Shown here piece after piece: positions 11,057-20,107 of a stretch of 64,000 bases of DNA. A program made the translations under genes and the position numbers. The stretch is from Corynebacterium endometrii. GTDB taxonomy: Bacteria; Actinomycetota; Actinomycetes; Mycobacteriales; Mycobacteriaceae. How positions within the stretch are numbered: the first letter of the stretch is position 1; each line of letters begins with the position of its first letter. The stretch spans positions 1,922,001 through 1,986,000 of the forward strand of contig NZ_CP039247.1 in NCBI RefSeq assembly GCF_004795735.1. The letters run 5' to 3'. Below the pieces are notes generated by a model, which saw nothing but the letters and a program-made list of their open reading frames with translations, had not been told where the DNA came from and made no database searches.

Positions 11057-11716
11057 TTAGCCGTTGAGCTTACGGTAATCGAAAACGGTATCGATGATGC
11101 CGTACTCCACCGCCTCCTGGGCGGTGAGAATCTTGTCGCGGTCAGTATCGATGCGGATCTGCTCGGCGGAGCGTCCGGTGTGCTCAGCCAGGGTGTGCTC
11201 CATCAGGGAACGCATGCGCTCAATCTCCTTGGCCTGGATTTCCAGGTCAGAGACCTGGCCCTGGGTGCCCTGGGTGGCAGGCTGGTGAATGAGAACTCGG
11301 GAGTTTGGCAGCGCCGCGCGCTTACCCGGAGCGCCCGCAGCCAGCAGCACAGCCGCCGCGGATGCGGCCTGGCCAAGGCAGACGGTCTGCACGTCCGGGC
11401 GCACGTAACGCATGGTGTCATAAATGGCCATCAACGCGGTGAACGAGCCGCCCGGGGAGTTGATGTACATGGTGATGTCACGGTCCGGGTCCATGCCCTC
11501 AAGCACCAGCAACTGCGCCATGATGTCATTGGCGGAGGTGTCATCAACCTGGGTGCCCAGGAAGATGATGCGCTCTTCAAACAGCTTGGAGTATGGGTTG
11601 GTCTCCTTGGTGCCCTGTGCGGACTGCTCGATGAAGGAAGGCAGCACGTAGCGGGACTGCGGGGAAGCCGGGGCCTGCGAACCAGCCTGTGGGAAAGGCA
11701 TCTGGAAATTAGACAT
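11057..11716 (-). CDS. clpP2: ATP-dependent Clp protease proteolytic subunit ClpP2
   Basis: 219 aa serine peptidase subunit. The catalytic Ser119 lies in GQAASAA, His144 in LIHQP, and the aspartate in the IDTDRD stretch (189-194). It is the second gene of a two-gene operon, beginning 20 bases after the clpP1 stop with AAGGAG upstream of the ATG. Actinobacterial ClpP1 and ClpP2 form one mixed double ring that needs ClpX or ClpC1. The roughly 40-residue N-terminal extension before [10 protein letters not shown] resembles that of other actinobacterial ClpP2 proteins. Confidence 0.94.
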   Translation of the reverse strand: MSNFQMPFPQAGSQAPASPQSRYVLPSFIEQSAQGTKETNPYSKLFEERIIFLGTQVDDTSANDIMAQLLVLEGMDPDRDITMYINSPGGSFTALMAIYDTMRYVRPDVQTVCLGQAASAAAVLLAAGAPGKRAALPNSRVLIHQPATQGTQGQVSDLEIQAKEIERMRSLMEHTLAEHTGRSAEQIRIDTDRDKILTAQEAVEYGIIDTVFDYRKLNG

Positions 11717-11736
11717 TGGTGTGTTCTCCTTATCCC

Positions 11737-12336
11737 TTAGTTGCTAATAGGACCGTTAGTGGTCTCGATGACGTGGTCAACCAAGCCGTAATCCTTGGCC
11801 TCCTGCGCCGTGAACCAGCGGTCACGGTCGGAGTCCTTGGTAATTTGCTCGAACGTCTGGCCGGTGTGCTCGGCAATGAGCTGGGCCATCTCCCGCTTGG
11901 TGGCGGCAAACTGCTCCGCCTGGATGGCGATGTCCGCTGCGGTACCGCCCACGCCTGCGGAAGGCTGGTGCATCATGATGCGGGCGTGAGGCAGCGCGTA
12001 GCGCTTGCCCGGGGTTCCGCCGGAGAGCAGGAACTGGCCCATGGATGCCGCTAGGCCCATGCCGTAGGTGGCAATGTCACATGGGGAATACTTCATGGTG
12101 TCATAGATGGCCATGCCGGCGGTCACGGAGCCGCCCGGGGAGTTGATGTACAGGGAAATATCGCGAGTGGGATCCTCTGCGGACAGCAACAGGATCTGAG
12201 CGCACAGCTTGTTCGCGATTTCATCATCGACCTGCTGGCCGAGGAAAATAATGCGTTCGCGCAGGAGGCGCTCATAAACACTATCGCCGAGGTTCATTCC
12301 CGCGCTGGCGCCATTCATTGAAATCTTGTCAGACAT
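11737..12336 (-). CDS. clpP1: ATP-dependent Clp protease proteolytic subunit ClpP1
   Basis: 199 aa. Ser98 in GLAASMGQ, His123 in MMHQP and the KDSDRD aspartates form the catalytic set. It is the first gene of clpP1-clpP2, the order I recall in C. glutamicum. A site matching the ClgR consensus lies 74 bases upstream of the ATG, so stress-responsive activation by ClgR is likely. An IS3-family element is inserted about 120 bases upstream of the start, outside that site. Confidence 0.94.
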   Translation of the reverse strand: MSDKISMNGASAGMNLGDSVYERLLRERIIFLGQQVDDEIANKLCAQILLLSAEDPTRDISLYINSPGGSVTAGMAIYDTMKYSPCDIATYGMGLAASMGQFLLSGGTPGKRYALPHARIMMHQPSAGVGGTAADIAIQAEQFAATKREMAQLIAEHTGQTFEQITKDSDRDRWFTAQEAKDYGLVDHVIETTNGPISN

Positions 12337-12409
12337 AAAGAAGTCACTTTCTCCTTAGTCGTTATTTAACTCCCACCACAGTACCGGTCTTTGCCCGCTT
12401 TCTGGCAAC

Positions 12410-12427
12410 TGTTCGCTAATAGCGTTG
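12410..12427 (-). promoter_or_regulatory. ClgR operator upstream of clpP1-clpP2
   Basis: The 18 bases TGTTCGCTAATAGCGTTG fit the ClgR consensus WNNWCGCYNANRGCGWWS at every position. The core CGCT-AATA-GCG is near-palindromic. It sits 74 bases before the clpP1 ATG, a normal place for an activator. The consensus is recalled from Corynebacterium work; the match is read directly. Confidence 0.75.
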
Positions 12428-12508
12428 GATAACCCCAGTTGCGGTTACCCTCGAGTAGTGGACACCCGATTAGGACGGATACTGTGTCCGTCAGAGAGGA
12501 TGTTCATT

Positions 12509-12817
12509 ATGAGTCAAACACGCCGGAAGTACACCTCGGAGTATCGGGCGGAGGCAGCCAGGCTGGTCATTGAGACTGGTCGGCCGATTGCTCACGTTGC
12601 TGAGGAAATCGGAGTCAGCGCCGGTTTGCTGGGCAGGTGGGTCAAAAATGAGCGCGAACGCCAGGGAACCGTCGACGGGATGAGCGAGGCCGATCTACGT
12701 GCTGAGAACGCCAGGCTGCGCCGTGAGTTGGCTGAGGCTCGAATGGATAACGAGTTCTTGTCAAAAGCAACAGCCTTCTTCGCTGCGAAGCAACGACAGC
12801 GGAACGATTCGAACTAA
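12509..12817 (+). CDS. IS3-family transposase OrfA
   Basis: 102 aa. A helix-turn-helix (residues about 12-45, PIAHVAEEIGVSAGLLGRWV) is followed by a leucine-zipper-like coil (about 60-85, LRAENARLRRELAEARMD). This part binds the element's ends. The ATG at 12509 is preceded by AGAGAGGA at 12493-12500; an upstream frame to 12425 lies mostly outside the element. An A-AAA-G stretch at 12763-12767, in phase for a -1 slip, comes just before the conserved KATAFFA segment, so an OrfAB fusion may be made. Confidence 0.85.
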   Translation: MSQTRRKYTSEYRAEAARLVIETGRPIAHVAEEIGVSAGLLGRWVKNERERQGTVDGMSEADLRAENARLRRELAEARMDNEFLSKATAFFAAKQRQRNDSN

Positions 12818-13725
12818 TGCAGCGGGAGAAGGCGAACTACAGCATCAAGCGCATGGCCAGGCTTTTGAAGGTATCTCGTTCTGGCTTCTATAAGTGGGTC
12901 TACAAGCAGCGGCAGCGCGATTGCGGCGAGGATAGGCGCCAGAACTACTTAGAGGCGCTGGACAAGCAGATTAAGAAGATTTGGGATGAATCAGATGAAG
13001 TCTACGGCTCACCACGGATCACTGCGGAACTAGCCGATTACGGCTTCTATCCTGACCGCAAAACGGTTGCCAAAAGGATGCGCCTGATGGGTATCGAAGG
13101 CATCTCGCCACGCAGGTTCGCTCCTGTCACGACCATCCAGTCCGAGCACGGGTCGAATCTTCCTGACCTGGTTAAGCGCCTGTTTGATGCTGGTGATATT
13201 AACCGGGTATGGCTATCGGATATTACCTATCTGCGCACCGGTGAAGGATGGTTGTACCTGTGCGTTATCCGCGATGGGCATTCCCGCCGGGTGCTGGGCT
13301 GGGCGATGGATTCTGCTCAGACAACGGACTTGGTGGAACGTGCACTGCGCATGGCGCACACGCTGCGCGGTGAAGTACCTGATGGTCTGGTGTTTCACGC
13401 TGACCGTGGGTGCCAGTTCACCAGCACACAGATGTGGCAGGTTTGTCAGGAACTAGGGATTTCCCAATCTGTGGGCCGTACAGGGGTGTGCTTTGATAAC
13501 GCGATGAGCGAGTCGTTTTGGTCCACGCTCAAGACCGAGTTCTATGACCGGTCAACGTGGGTCACCAGGGACCAGGCATGCAAGGCGGTGGCCTATTGGA
13601 TTGAAGTGGTCTACAACCGGCGGCGCCGACACTCGGCCATCGGGATGATCCCACCCGTTACCTTCGAAAACCAGACCACCCAAGAAAAGACCCCAACTAC
13701 CGCGGCCAGTACTAAAGCCGCTTAA
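12817..13725 (+). CDS. IS3-family transposase OrfB (DDE integrase)
   Basis: 302 aa. The retroviral-integrase-type catalytic triad is visible: D in WLSDITYL, D in FHADRGCQ (followed by the conserved QFTS), and E in FDNAMSESFWSTLK. An HTH_21-like segment precedes it (residues about 45-95). The ATG overlaps the orfA stop as TAATG (12815-12819), so it could also be translated by restart. No stop or frameshift is visible, so the element could be active. Confidence 0.9.
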   Translation: MQREKANYSIKRMARLLKVSRSGFYKWVYKQRQRDCGEDRRQNYLEALDKQIKKIWDESDEVYGSPRITAELADYGFYPDRKTVAKRMRLMGIEGISPRRFAPVTTIQSEHGSNLPDLVKRLFDAGDINRVWLSDITYLRTGEGWLYLCVIRDGHSRRVLGWAMDSAQTTDLVERALRMAHTLRGEVPDGLVFHADRGCQFTSTQMWQVCQELGISQSVGRTGVCFDNAMSESFWSTLKTEFYDRSTWVTRDQACKAVAYWIEVVYNRRRRHSAIGMIPPVTFENQTTQEKTPTTAASTKAA

Positions 13726-13774
13726 CTACGTGTCCACGATTTGCGGGCAACCCCACAGTGGTAGCATCGGCCCC

Positions 13775-14533
13775 ATGAGCGAGCTGGAACGGCGGGCGTT
13801 AAACCATGAGGTTGCACGGTTCACTAGGCGCAACGAATTAACGCTCAAAGAAATTTCCTCCGCCACGGTGCCCGCTTCGCTGGCGTGGGTTCTTGGCAGC
13901 AACGGGTTTGTGGTTGCCGCCGCCGCGGCGGGCGTAGCGGCCCTGGCGGCCGCCGGCTTTGTCCTGGCCACTAGGCGCCCGAAGATGATCACCGTCATTC
14001 AGGAGGATTGGCGAAGCACTGATTACAGCACGCTGCAAAAACTGGCGTACTTCTCCCCGATTCTCATCTTCCCCACCGCGGTAACCGCAGGCTGGGCGGA
14101 CCTGGGGCTGGAGTTACCCGCCGCGTTGATGGTGATCCTTGCCGTGGTTGCGTGCATGGTATCACTGACCTTCTCCATCTACGGTCTAATCAGTTCCAAC
14201 CGGCGCATGGGCAGGCGGCGGGCCAACGAGATCCTTCGGCATTCCTCCCTAGACGGGGTCACCGAGCCCGCGTTACGCGCCGCCACGGACCATTCGGGCA
14301 TCGTCGCGGCGATGCTTGCTGTGGGAGCGGTTGACGAGTTGTGGATAACCAATAAGCGACTGTCCCGGCTGCTCGGCAAGAACGTCGAGGATTACATGGA
14401 CCAACTGCTTGAGCTAGAGAGCACGGGCGTGGTGAAGATCCGCAAGATTGGGCTGCAGGTAAGTCCTCCCCATTGGACCATAACGCTCACAGCCGCCGGC
14501 GTACGCGTGCTAAAAGAACTCAACTACCGTTAG
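13775..14533 (+). CDS. Membrane protein with C-terminal winged-helix-like domain
   Basis: 252 aa, not assigned to a named family with certainty. Three hydrophobic segments lie at roughly residues 30-67, 90-108 and 112-137. The soluble C-terminal 75 residues read like a winged-helix DNA-binding domain: a helix KRLSRLLGKNVEDYMDQLLE, then LESTGVVKI, a wing, and the closing TLTAAGVRVLKEL, which resembles the LT..G...L end of MarR/PadR-type wHTH proteins. This suggests a membrane-tethered regulator, which is inference. The ATG at 13775 is 38 bases from the right end of the IS3 element, so its native promoter may be lost. Confidence 0.6.
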   Translation: MSELERRALNHEVARFTRRNELTLKEISSATVPASLAWVLGSNGFVVAAAAAGVAALAAAGFVLATRRPKMITVIQEDWRSTDYSTLQKLAYFSPILIFPTAVTAGWADLGLELPAALMVILAVVACMVSLTFSIYGLISSNRRMGRRRANEILRHSSLDGVTEPALRAATDHSGIVAAMLAVGAVDELWITNKRLSRLLGKNVEDYMDQLLELESTGVVKIRKIGLQVSPPHWTITLTAAGVRVLKELNYR

Positions 14534-14543
14534 TTTTACGGAG

Positions 14544-14552
14544 TTATCCACA
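14544..14552 (+). other. Single consensus DnaA box
   Basis: TTATCCACA, identical to the classic DnaA-box sequence, lies in the 72-base gap between the wHTH membrane protein and the HNH gene. It is alone and could be chance. Confidence 0.3.
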
Positions 14553-14605
14553 GGCCGGGCTCGGATGCTTGCCAGGGGTGAGTGCGTAGCTTTAGCGTTG
14601 GATTC

Positions 14606-15628
14606 ATGAACTTGGACGAGTATTTCGCGCTCCGCGCCCGCGGCATCGAGCTTGTGCGCGCGGTGCGGGGCTCGTCCGTGCCAGAATTGCAAGCCCGCGG
14701 CGCGGCCGAGGGCGAAGCCCGCGATCTGGCCAACCTCCACGAGGTCTACTTTGGCAAGACCCCGTATACCGGACTGCAACGCACCGCCCGCGAGACCCAC
14801 CACGGGGTGGCCGACCTTATACTCATCGAACGCTACGTTCGCCGCGTTAAATCGAAGTTGGACGCCTGGAAGTTGCGGGCGAAGCTGTGCAGGGCCGCTG
14901 CCCGGGACATTTCCCGGGTGGCCACGAGGGAGTTAAAGAAGCTCAATCCACCTAAGCCCGCCCGGGACGGCGTGCGCGTCACCCGCGGCAAGGACAAGTG
15001 GAAACTGGGGATTACCGGGCCGTCCCGCGCCATCGCCGAGGTATGGGAATGCCTCGACGGCACCCTCGAGAATTTCACCCAGCAATTCTTCAACTCGACC
15101 AGCCGCCCGGAAGTAACTACCAACGTAGTCATCACGCTGGACGAGCTGGATCAGATAGCCCGCGGCGACGGCGACGAGCTGGTCCTCAAGCTCTTCAATG
15201 GGGCCACGATGACCGGTGCGGAGTACGTGAACTCGCGACTGAGCAAAATCGGTTTCGCGGGGCTCTTCCACCCAATGATGGGGCCGGTCGATTGCTACCG
15301 GACTGAACGCTTCGCCAATGACAAGCAGCGCCGGCTGCTGTCCATGGAAAACCCCACGTGCGCGTGGCCCGGCTGCAGGCGCCCCGCCACGGAATGCCAG
15401 TTCCACCACATAGTGGCCTTTAAGCACGGCGGCTGTACCAATGTCTCCAACATGGTTCCGCTCTGCGCATTCCACAACGCTCGGAATGCGGATGATCCGT
15501 TCTGGGTCAACCGTTTCGGCCGCATGGACAGGATCACTGGCCGGACGGTATGGGTGCCGCCCTATCCCGGGCCGCCGGTGCCCACAGGAATATATGCCCA
15601 GGCTCCGCCGTTGGCGGGCCGGAGGTAG
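14606..15628 (+). CDS. HNH endonuclease family protein (13E12/DUF222 type)
   Basis: 340 aa. A helical N-terminal region of about 230 residues is followed by an HNH zinc-finger nuclease motif: C in TCAWPGCRR, then FHHIVAFKHGG and LCAFHNARN. The four-cysteine/histidine metal site and the HH and HN catalytic positions are intact. Such proteins are multicopy in actinobacteria, and their function is mostly unknown (repeat- or element-associated nucleases). An alternative GTG start at 14582 adds 8 residues; neither start has a strong ribosome site. GC content resembles the host. Confidence 0.8.
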   Translation: MNLDEYFALRARGIELVRAVRGSSVPELQARGAAEGEARDLANLHEVYFGKTPYTGLQRTARETHHGVADLILIERYVRRVKSKLDAWKLRAKLCRAAARDISRVATRELKKLNPPKPARDGVRVTRGKDKWKLGITGPSRAIAEVWECLDGTLENFTQQFFNSTSRPEVTTNVVITLDELDQIARGDGDELVLKLFNGATMTGAEYVNSRLSKIGFAGLFHPMMGPVDCYRTERFANDKQRRLLSMENPTCAWPGCRRPATECQFHHIVAFKHGGCTNVSNMVPLCAFHNARNADDPFWVNRFGRMDRITGRTVWVPPYPGPPVPTGIYAQAPPLAGRR

Positions 15629-15711
15629 GCGTACGCGAAGCCAGTGAAGGCGCAGTGCCCCTGCGCCGCGTTGGCATGCCGCATTGCTGCGGACTTACGC
15701 CAAGGATCGCA

Positions 15712-15741
15712 AAGCGCCCCGCAGGCTAGTGCGGGGCGCTT
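15712..15741. terminator. Bidirectional terminator between the HNH gene and tig
   Basis: Perfect 12-bp arms AAGCGCCCCGCA / TGCGGGGCGCTT with a 6-base loop, placed between two convergent genes. Confidence 0.75.
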
Positions 15742-15764
15742 ACATGCTTATAAGCGTGGGGAGT

Positions 15765-17114
15765 TTAGTTCTCCTCGTCGGCGGCGTCCTCTTCGACCTC
15801 GCCGAAGTACTGCTCAACATCGACCTTGTTGCCGTCCTCGTCCTTGACCTCTACGCGGCAGATGGCGGCAGCGAGCGCCTTGCCACGGCGGACATCGGCG
15901 AAGAGGTTGCCGATCTGGCCGTTGGACTGGATCTGCTGGATGAAGGTGTTTGGATCCATGCCGTAGGACTGAGCGGTGAACAGGATGTGGTCAGTCAGCT
16001 CCTGCTGGGATACCTCTGGCTGCTCTTCGTCAGCAACGGTATCTAGGAATAGCTGGGTGCGTACGGACTCTTCAGCCTGCTCGCGGGACTGCTTGTCAAA
16101 CTCCTCGCGGGTGGTTCCCTGAGCCTCAAGCAGCTGTGCCAGTGCCTTCTCGTCGTGAGCCAGCTGGCCCAGGATCTGGTGGAGCTGGTTGTGAACCTGC
16201 TCCTCAACGACTGCCTGTGGAAGCTCGAACTCAACCTCAGCCAGTGCGGCCTTCAGGACCTCGTCGCGGATGTCTACGGCCTGCTGGGACTTCTTCTGCT
16301 CCTCCACGTTGGACTTGGTGGACTCGCGCAGCTCCTCGATGGTGTCAAACTCGGACGCCATCTGTGCGAACTCATCATCCAGCTCAGGAAGCTTGCGCTC
16401 CTTGGTCTGCTGAACGTGGACCTTGATGGTCGCTTCCTTGTCCTTGTACTCGCCACCGGCAAGGGTGGTGGTGAACTCAGCGTCCTCGCCGGACTTCATG
16501 CCGCGCAGAGCGGTGTCCAGGCCCTTGATGAGGTTGTCATCACCGATCTGGTAGGACAGGCCTTCAGCCGCCATGTCCTCGATTTCCTTGCCGTCAACCT
16601 CAGCCTTGATGTCAATGATGCCGAAGTCGCCGGTCTTCATCTTGCGCTTGGTGTCCTTCATCTCACCGAAGCGGGAAGCAAGGTTCTCCAGCTCCTTCTC
16701 GACGTCCTCATCGGAGACCTCAAGGGTAGGTACGGTGACCTGCAGCTTGGAGAAATCAGGGACCTCAATCTCCGGACGGATGTCCACCTCAGCGGTGAAC
16801 TCTACGAAGTCCTTGTCCTCGATCTTGGAGATGTCCACGTCAGGCTGGCCGATGACCTTGAGGTCATTTTCCATGACGGCCTGCTCGTAGCGGGTAGGAA
16901 GCATGTCATTGACTACCTGCTCCAAGATTGGGCCACGGCCGAAGCGCGCGTCAATGAGCTGGCGCGGAGCCTTGCCCTTGCGGAAGCCTGGAATATTAAC
17001 CTGCTGCGCGATGGCCGCGTAGGCCTGGTCAATCTCCTTGTCCAGCTCTGCGAATGGAACATTAACGGTGAGCTTAACGCGGGTGTCGCTCAGCTTGTCG
17101 ACGGTGGTCTTCAC
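15765..17114 (-). CDS. tig: Trigger factor
   Basis: 449 aa ribosome-bound chaperone and peptidyl-prolyl isomerase. The ribosome-docking signature [11 protein letters not shown] is at residues about 42-52. The FKBP-like PPIase domain covers about 155-240 and the helical chaperone body the remainder, ending in an acidic tail ([11 protein letters not shown]). The start is the GTG at 17114, with AGGAG upstream; the open frame to 17174 adds non-conserved residues from the leader. It is adjacent to clpP1P2 in C. glutamicum, as recalled; here the IS3 element, the wHTH gene and the HNH gene lie between them. Confidence 0.96.
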   Translation of the reverse strand: MKTTVDKLSDTRVKLTVNVPFAELDKEIDQAYAAIAQQVNIPGFRKGKAPRQLIDARFGRGPILEQVVNDMLPTRYEQAVMENDLKVIGQPDVDISKIEDKDFVEFTAEVDIRPEIEVPDFSKLQVTVPTLEVSDEDVEKELENLASRFGEMKDTKRKMKTGDFGIIDIKAEVDGKEIEDMAAEGLSYQIGDDNLIKGLDTALRGMKSGEDAEFTTTLAGGEYKDKEATIKVHVQQTKERKLPELDDEFAQMASEFDTIEELRESTKSNVEEQKKSQQAVDIRDEVLKAALAEVEFELPQAVVEEQVHNQLHQILGQLAHDEKALAQLLEAQGTTREEFDKQSREQAEESVRTQLFLDTVADEEQPEVSQQELTDHILFTAQSYGMDPNTFIQQIQSNGQIGNLFADVRRGKALAAAICRVEVKDEDGNKVDVEQYFGEVEEDAADEEN

Positions 17115-17154
17115 GAGTAACTCTCCTGGGCTCTCATTGAAAAATAAATTTAAA

Positions 17155-17200
17155 CAAAAAAGGGGCCTGGGCAACCCACCGATGGGTTATCCCAGACCCC
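17155..17200 (-). terminator. Terminator after tRNA-Pro
   Basis: Long arms of about 17 bases (17162-17178 with 17183-17200, one or two mismatches), loop CCGA, followed on the minus strand by seven T. Confidence 0.9.
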
Positions 17201-17206
17201 CATACG

Positions 17207-17280
17207 TCGGGGCGACAGGATTTGAACCTGCGACCCCCTGCTCCCAAAGCAGGTGCGCTACCAAACTGCGCCACGCCCCG
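17207..17280 (-). tRNA. tRNA-Pro (TGG)
   Basis: 74 bases on the minus strand. The acceptor CGGGGCG pairs with CGCCCCG, the discriminator is A, and CCA is not encoded. The anticodon loop TTTGGGA carries TGG, and the T arm holds GGTTCAAATCC. Confidence 0.97.
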
Positions 17281-17383
17281 TATGTACGGTGTTTGTTGTA
17301 CGGGTTGAAAGCTTACAACGAAACAACCCTAACACAAAATCGCAACCAAACCGGCACGTCAACCTGCATTTTGGGAACCTGAC

Positions 17384-17425
17384 AACCCCGCGAGTTGCCG
17401 CTTTTAAGCGCCAAACCGCGGGGTT
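17384..17425 (-). terminator. Long hairpin after ybdD
   Basis: Outer arms AACCCCGCG / CGCGGGGTT, inner arms TTGCCGCTT / AAGCGCCAA (one mismatch). It sits directly downstream of the cstA-ybdD operon; no long T run. Confidence 0.6.
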
Positions 17426-17431
17426 AATCAC

Positions 17432-17644
17432 CTAGCAGCACCGGGAGGCGGGATTAGCCTCTTGCTCATCATATTTTGCCTTCCAGAATTCTTTCTTGGT
17501 TGGCACGGGCCGCTCTGGGTGGCGGGCCCGGATATGCGCCACATACTTTTCGTAAGACTTATCCCCCACCAACTCACCCATGTACCACCACACAGTCTTG
17601 GCGGCGCGGGATACGGCGGAAACGGTTGATATTACGGCCGCCAT
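17432..17644 (-). CDS. YbdD/YjiX family protein
   Basis: 70 aa. Small soluble protein of the YbdD (DUF466) family, recognised by size, the central GDKSYEKYVAH segment, the HPERPVPTKKEFW block and a C-terminal double cysteine. Its ATG follows the cstA stop with no gap (TAAATG), which implies translational coupling. In enterobacteria YbdD-type proteins are needed for pyruvate uptake by CstA/BtsT-type transporters, so a role as partner of the upstream CstA is likely. Confidence 0.88.
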   Translation of the reverse strand: MAAVISTVSAVSRAAKTVWWYMGELVGDKSYEKYVAHIRARHPERPVPTKKEFWKAKYDEQEANPASRCC

Positions 17645-19930
17645 TTAATGCCCCACATGCTGGTCTGGGAAACGGGCGTTCCAGGCCTCGACGAGCGGCT
17701 TTTCAGCGTCGCTGACCGCCATGCCTGCAGGCGCAAAGTAAGCGGATGGGGTGAAAGGCTCCTCGGTAGTTTCCGGGGCCTGGCCAGCCTCGTACTGGCG
17801 GGCGGCCTTGAAGGCCACGACCACGCAGATGACAACCACGATGGCCACCAGGATGGCGTATAGGGCCGATAGCGAGCCCTGGACGGCGGTGTTTCGGATG
17901 ACCGTGTCAATTTCCTCGGCGGTCTTAGCGGTGCCAAATTCGGTCAACCCCTGGGCCTTGGCGTCGCGGAAGGACGCGTTTTGGGCCCAGTATCCAATCG
18001 ATGGGTTGTCATGGAAGATCTTCTGGAAGGAAGCGTAGAAGGTCACCACCACGTCCCAGACCAGCGGAATTCCCGGAACCCAGAGGTACTTGTAACCGGT
18101 CTTCTTAGCCACGACCACCAGGATGAGGCCCAGCGCGATTGCGGCCAGCAACTGGTTAGCAATACCGAACAGCGGGAAGAGCATGTTGATGCCGCCCAGC
18201 GGGTCGGTAACACCCATCAGCAGGATGGCGCCCCAACCGGCACACACGATGATGGTGGAAATCCATGCACCAATCTTCCAGTGGGGGTCCTTGAACTTGC
18301 CCAGGCCCGGGATGGAGCCAAAGGTGTCAGAGATGAGGAATCGGGCCACGCGGGTACCCGCGTCGATGGTGGTGAGAATGAACAGCGCCTCAAACATGAT
18401 GGCGAAGTGGTACCAGAAGGACTGCAGCGCATCGTTGCCGAAGATGTCAGTCAGAATCTGTGACATACCGAACGCGAAGGTGGGCGCACCGCCCGTTCGG
18501 GAGATGATGGATGGCTCGCCGATATTCGCGGCGGCGGTCGCCAGCAGCGCGGGGTCAATGTCAGGGCCGTTCAGGCCCAAGCCGTTGACGTATGCCGCGG
18601 CGGCCTCGGGGGTGCCACCGGTCAGGCCCGCGGGTGCGTTCATGGCGAAGTACAGGTGCTGGTCGATGATGCAGGCGGCAATCAGCGCCATGATGGCCAC
18701 GAAGGACTCGATGAGCATGGAGCCGTAGCCGATCATGCGCATCTGAGATTCCTTCTCTACCATCTTCGGGGTGGTGCCGGAGGAAACCAGCGCGTGGAAC
18801 CCGGAGAGCGCACCGCAGGCGATGGTGATAAATAGGAATGGGAAGAGGTCACCAGCAAAGACTGGGCCGGTGCCGTCCAGCGCAAACTGGGTCACGGCCG
18901 GCATCTGCAGGGCAGGACGGTCGATGAGGATACCCACCGCCAGCAGGCCAATGACGCCGATCTTCATGAAGGTGGACAGGTAGTCACGCGGCGCCAGGAG
19001 CAGCCACACCGGCAGAATCGCAGCAACCAGGCCGTAGATAATGAGGCACCAGGCAAGGGCGACCTTGGACAGGGTAAACCAGTCCTGGCCCCATTCGGTT
19101 TCGGCCACCCAGCCGCCGCCGATGATGGCCACAACCAGCAGGACCACACCGATGACGGAGGTCTCAGCCACCGCACCCGGGCGCAGGTAGCGCATGTATA
19201 GGCCCATGAAGATAGCGATGGGGATGGTCATACCGATGGAGAACACGCCCCAGGGGGACTCGGCCAGGGCGTTGATTACAACGAGGCCCAACACCGCGAT
19301 CAGCATGATCATGATGGTGGCAATGGCGAACATGCCAATCGCGCCGCCGAAGGTGCCGATCTCATCCTTCAGCATCGTGCCCAGGGAGCGGCCCCGGCGC
19401 CGGGTAGAGATCCACAGCATCAGGTAATCCTGCACCGCGCCGGCCAGGATCACGCCGATGATGATCCATAAGGTGCCCGGCAGGTAGCCCATTTGCGCGG
19501 CCAAGATTGGCCCCACGAGCGGGCCGGCGCCCGCGATAGCGGCGAAATGGTGGCCAAAGAGCACGCGGCGGTCAGTCGGAAGGAAGTCCTTGCCGTCATT
19601 GTCGTACTCCGCCGGCGTAGCGCGATCAGCCCGCGGCTTCACGATGGAGAGCTCGATAAAACGCGCATAGAACGTAAACGCGATGATATAAGAACCCACG
19701 GCGGCCAGAACCAGCCACATTGCGTTGACGGTTTCGCCGCGGGAAAAGGCCACAAAGCCCCAGCCCAAAGCGGCCAGGATGGCGATGATGCCCATAATGA
19801 TGCGGGTCTTGACGGACATTGGACGGTTGTCCTCGACGCCCACTGGCAGATCAGTGGCGTCAGTGTAGACGTATTTCACCCCTTCGGGCGGGTTCGCCAG
19901 GTTCGGATCCTGGCGCACAGGCGTGGACAT
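17645..19930 (-). CDS. cstA: Carbon starvation protein CstA (peptide/pyruvate transporter)
   Basis: 761 aa with about 16-18 hydrophobic segments. The conserved family block is ADGKDFLPTDRRVLFGHHFA-like (here NDGKDFLPTDRRVLFGHHF), followed by IAGAGPLVGPILAAQMG. The family imports peptides or pyruvate under carbon limitation. The frame stays open to 20128, but the ATG at 19930 has GAAAGAGGG upstream and begins MSTPVRQD, so I use it. Operon with ybdD. A TGTGA half-site at about 19950 hints at GlxR (cAMP) control, but the second half does not match. Confidence 0.94.
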   Translation of the reverse strand: MSTPVRQDPNLANPPEGVKYVYTDATDLPVGVEDNRPMSVKTRIIMGIIAILAALGWGFVAFSRGETVNAMWLVLAAVGSYIIAFTFYARFIELSIVKPRADRATPAEYDNDGKDFLPTDRRVLFGHHFAAIAGAGPLVGPILAAQMGYLPGTLWIIIGVILAGAVQDYLMLWISTRRRGRSLGTMLKDEIGTFGGAIGMFAIATIMIMLIAVLGLVVINALAESPWGVFSIGMTIPIAIFMGLYMRYLRPGAVAETSVIGVVLLVVAIIGGGWVAETEWGQDWFTLSKVALAWCLIIYGLVAAILPVWLLLAPRDYLSTFMKIGVIGLLAVGILIDRPALQMPAVTQFALDGTGPVFAGDLFPFLFITIACGALSGFHALVSSGTTPKMVEKESQMRMIGYGSMLIESFVAIMALIAACIIDQHLYFAMNAPAGLTGGTPEAAAAYVNGLGLNGPDIDPALLATAAANIGEPSIISRTGGAPTFAFGMSQILTDIFGNDALQSFWYHFAIMFEALFILTTIDAGTRVARFLISDTFGSIPGLGKFKDPHWKIGAWISTIIVCAGWGAILLMGVTDPLGGINMLFPLFGIANQLLAAIALGLILVVVAKKTGYKYLWVPGIPLVWDVVVTFYASFQKIFHDNPSIGYWAQNASFRDAKAQGLTEFGTAKTAEEIDTVIRNTAVQGSLSALYAILVAIVVVICVVVAFKAARQYEAGQAPETTEEPFTPSAYFAPAGMAVSDAEKPLVEAWNARFPDQHVGH

Positions 19931-20107
19931 TGGCAGCCCTCTTTCAAGTGTGATGTATCCAGATTTCGCCATCAATATTCCACTGAATGAGACCTTCTGT
20001 CCATTTTGTGAGATTTTTTCCATAATTCGGACGGCCCCGGCTACCCCCAACCGCGGGAGGGACGCATCACCACTCCACGGCGCCCAGCAACCCCGTCCAG
20101 GCAAAGA

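Larger units (their letters stand above)
12459..13736 (+). mobile_element. IS3-family insertion sequence, two-frame type
   Basis: 1278 bp. The ends are TGGACAC (12459-12465) and GTGTCCA (13730-13736), with weaker matching further inside (TTA..G). It carries orfA and orfB in the -1 relationship expected of the family. The 3 bases outside each end (TAG and CGA) do not match, so no target duplication is seen; either the ends differ by a base or two or the duplication has decayed. It sits between the clpP1 promoter and the membrane wHTH gene. Confidence 0.85.

Noticed and set aside
12425..12508. Longer OrfA starting at 12425
   Set aside because: The extra 28 codons begin in host DNA outside the element's left end. 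The family sequence starts at the ATG at 12509.
12456..13739. Target-site duplication around the IS3 copy at 12.5 kb
   Set aside because: TAG and CGA do not match, and shifting the ends by one to three bases gives no convincing repeat.
19930..20020. GlxR (cAMP receptor) site upstream of cstA
   Set aside because: TGTGA half-sites are present but no TCACA half lies at the required distance.
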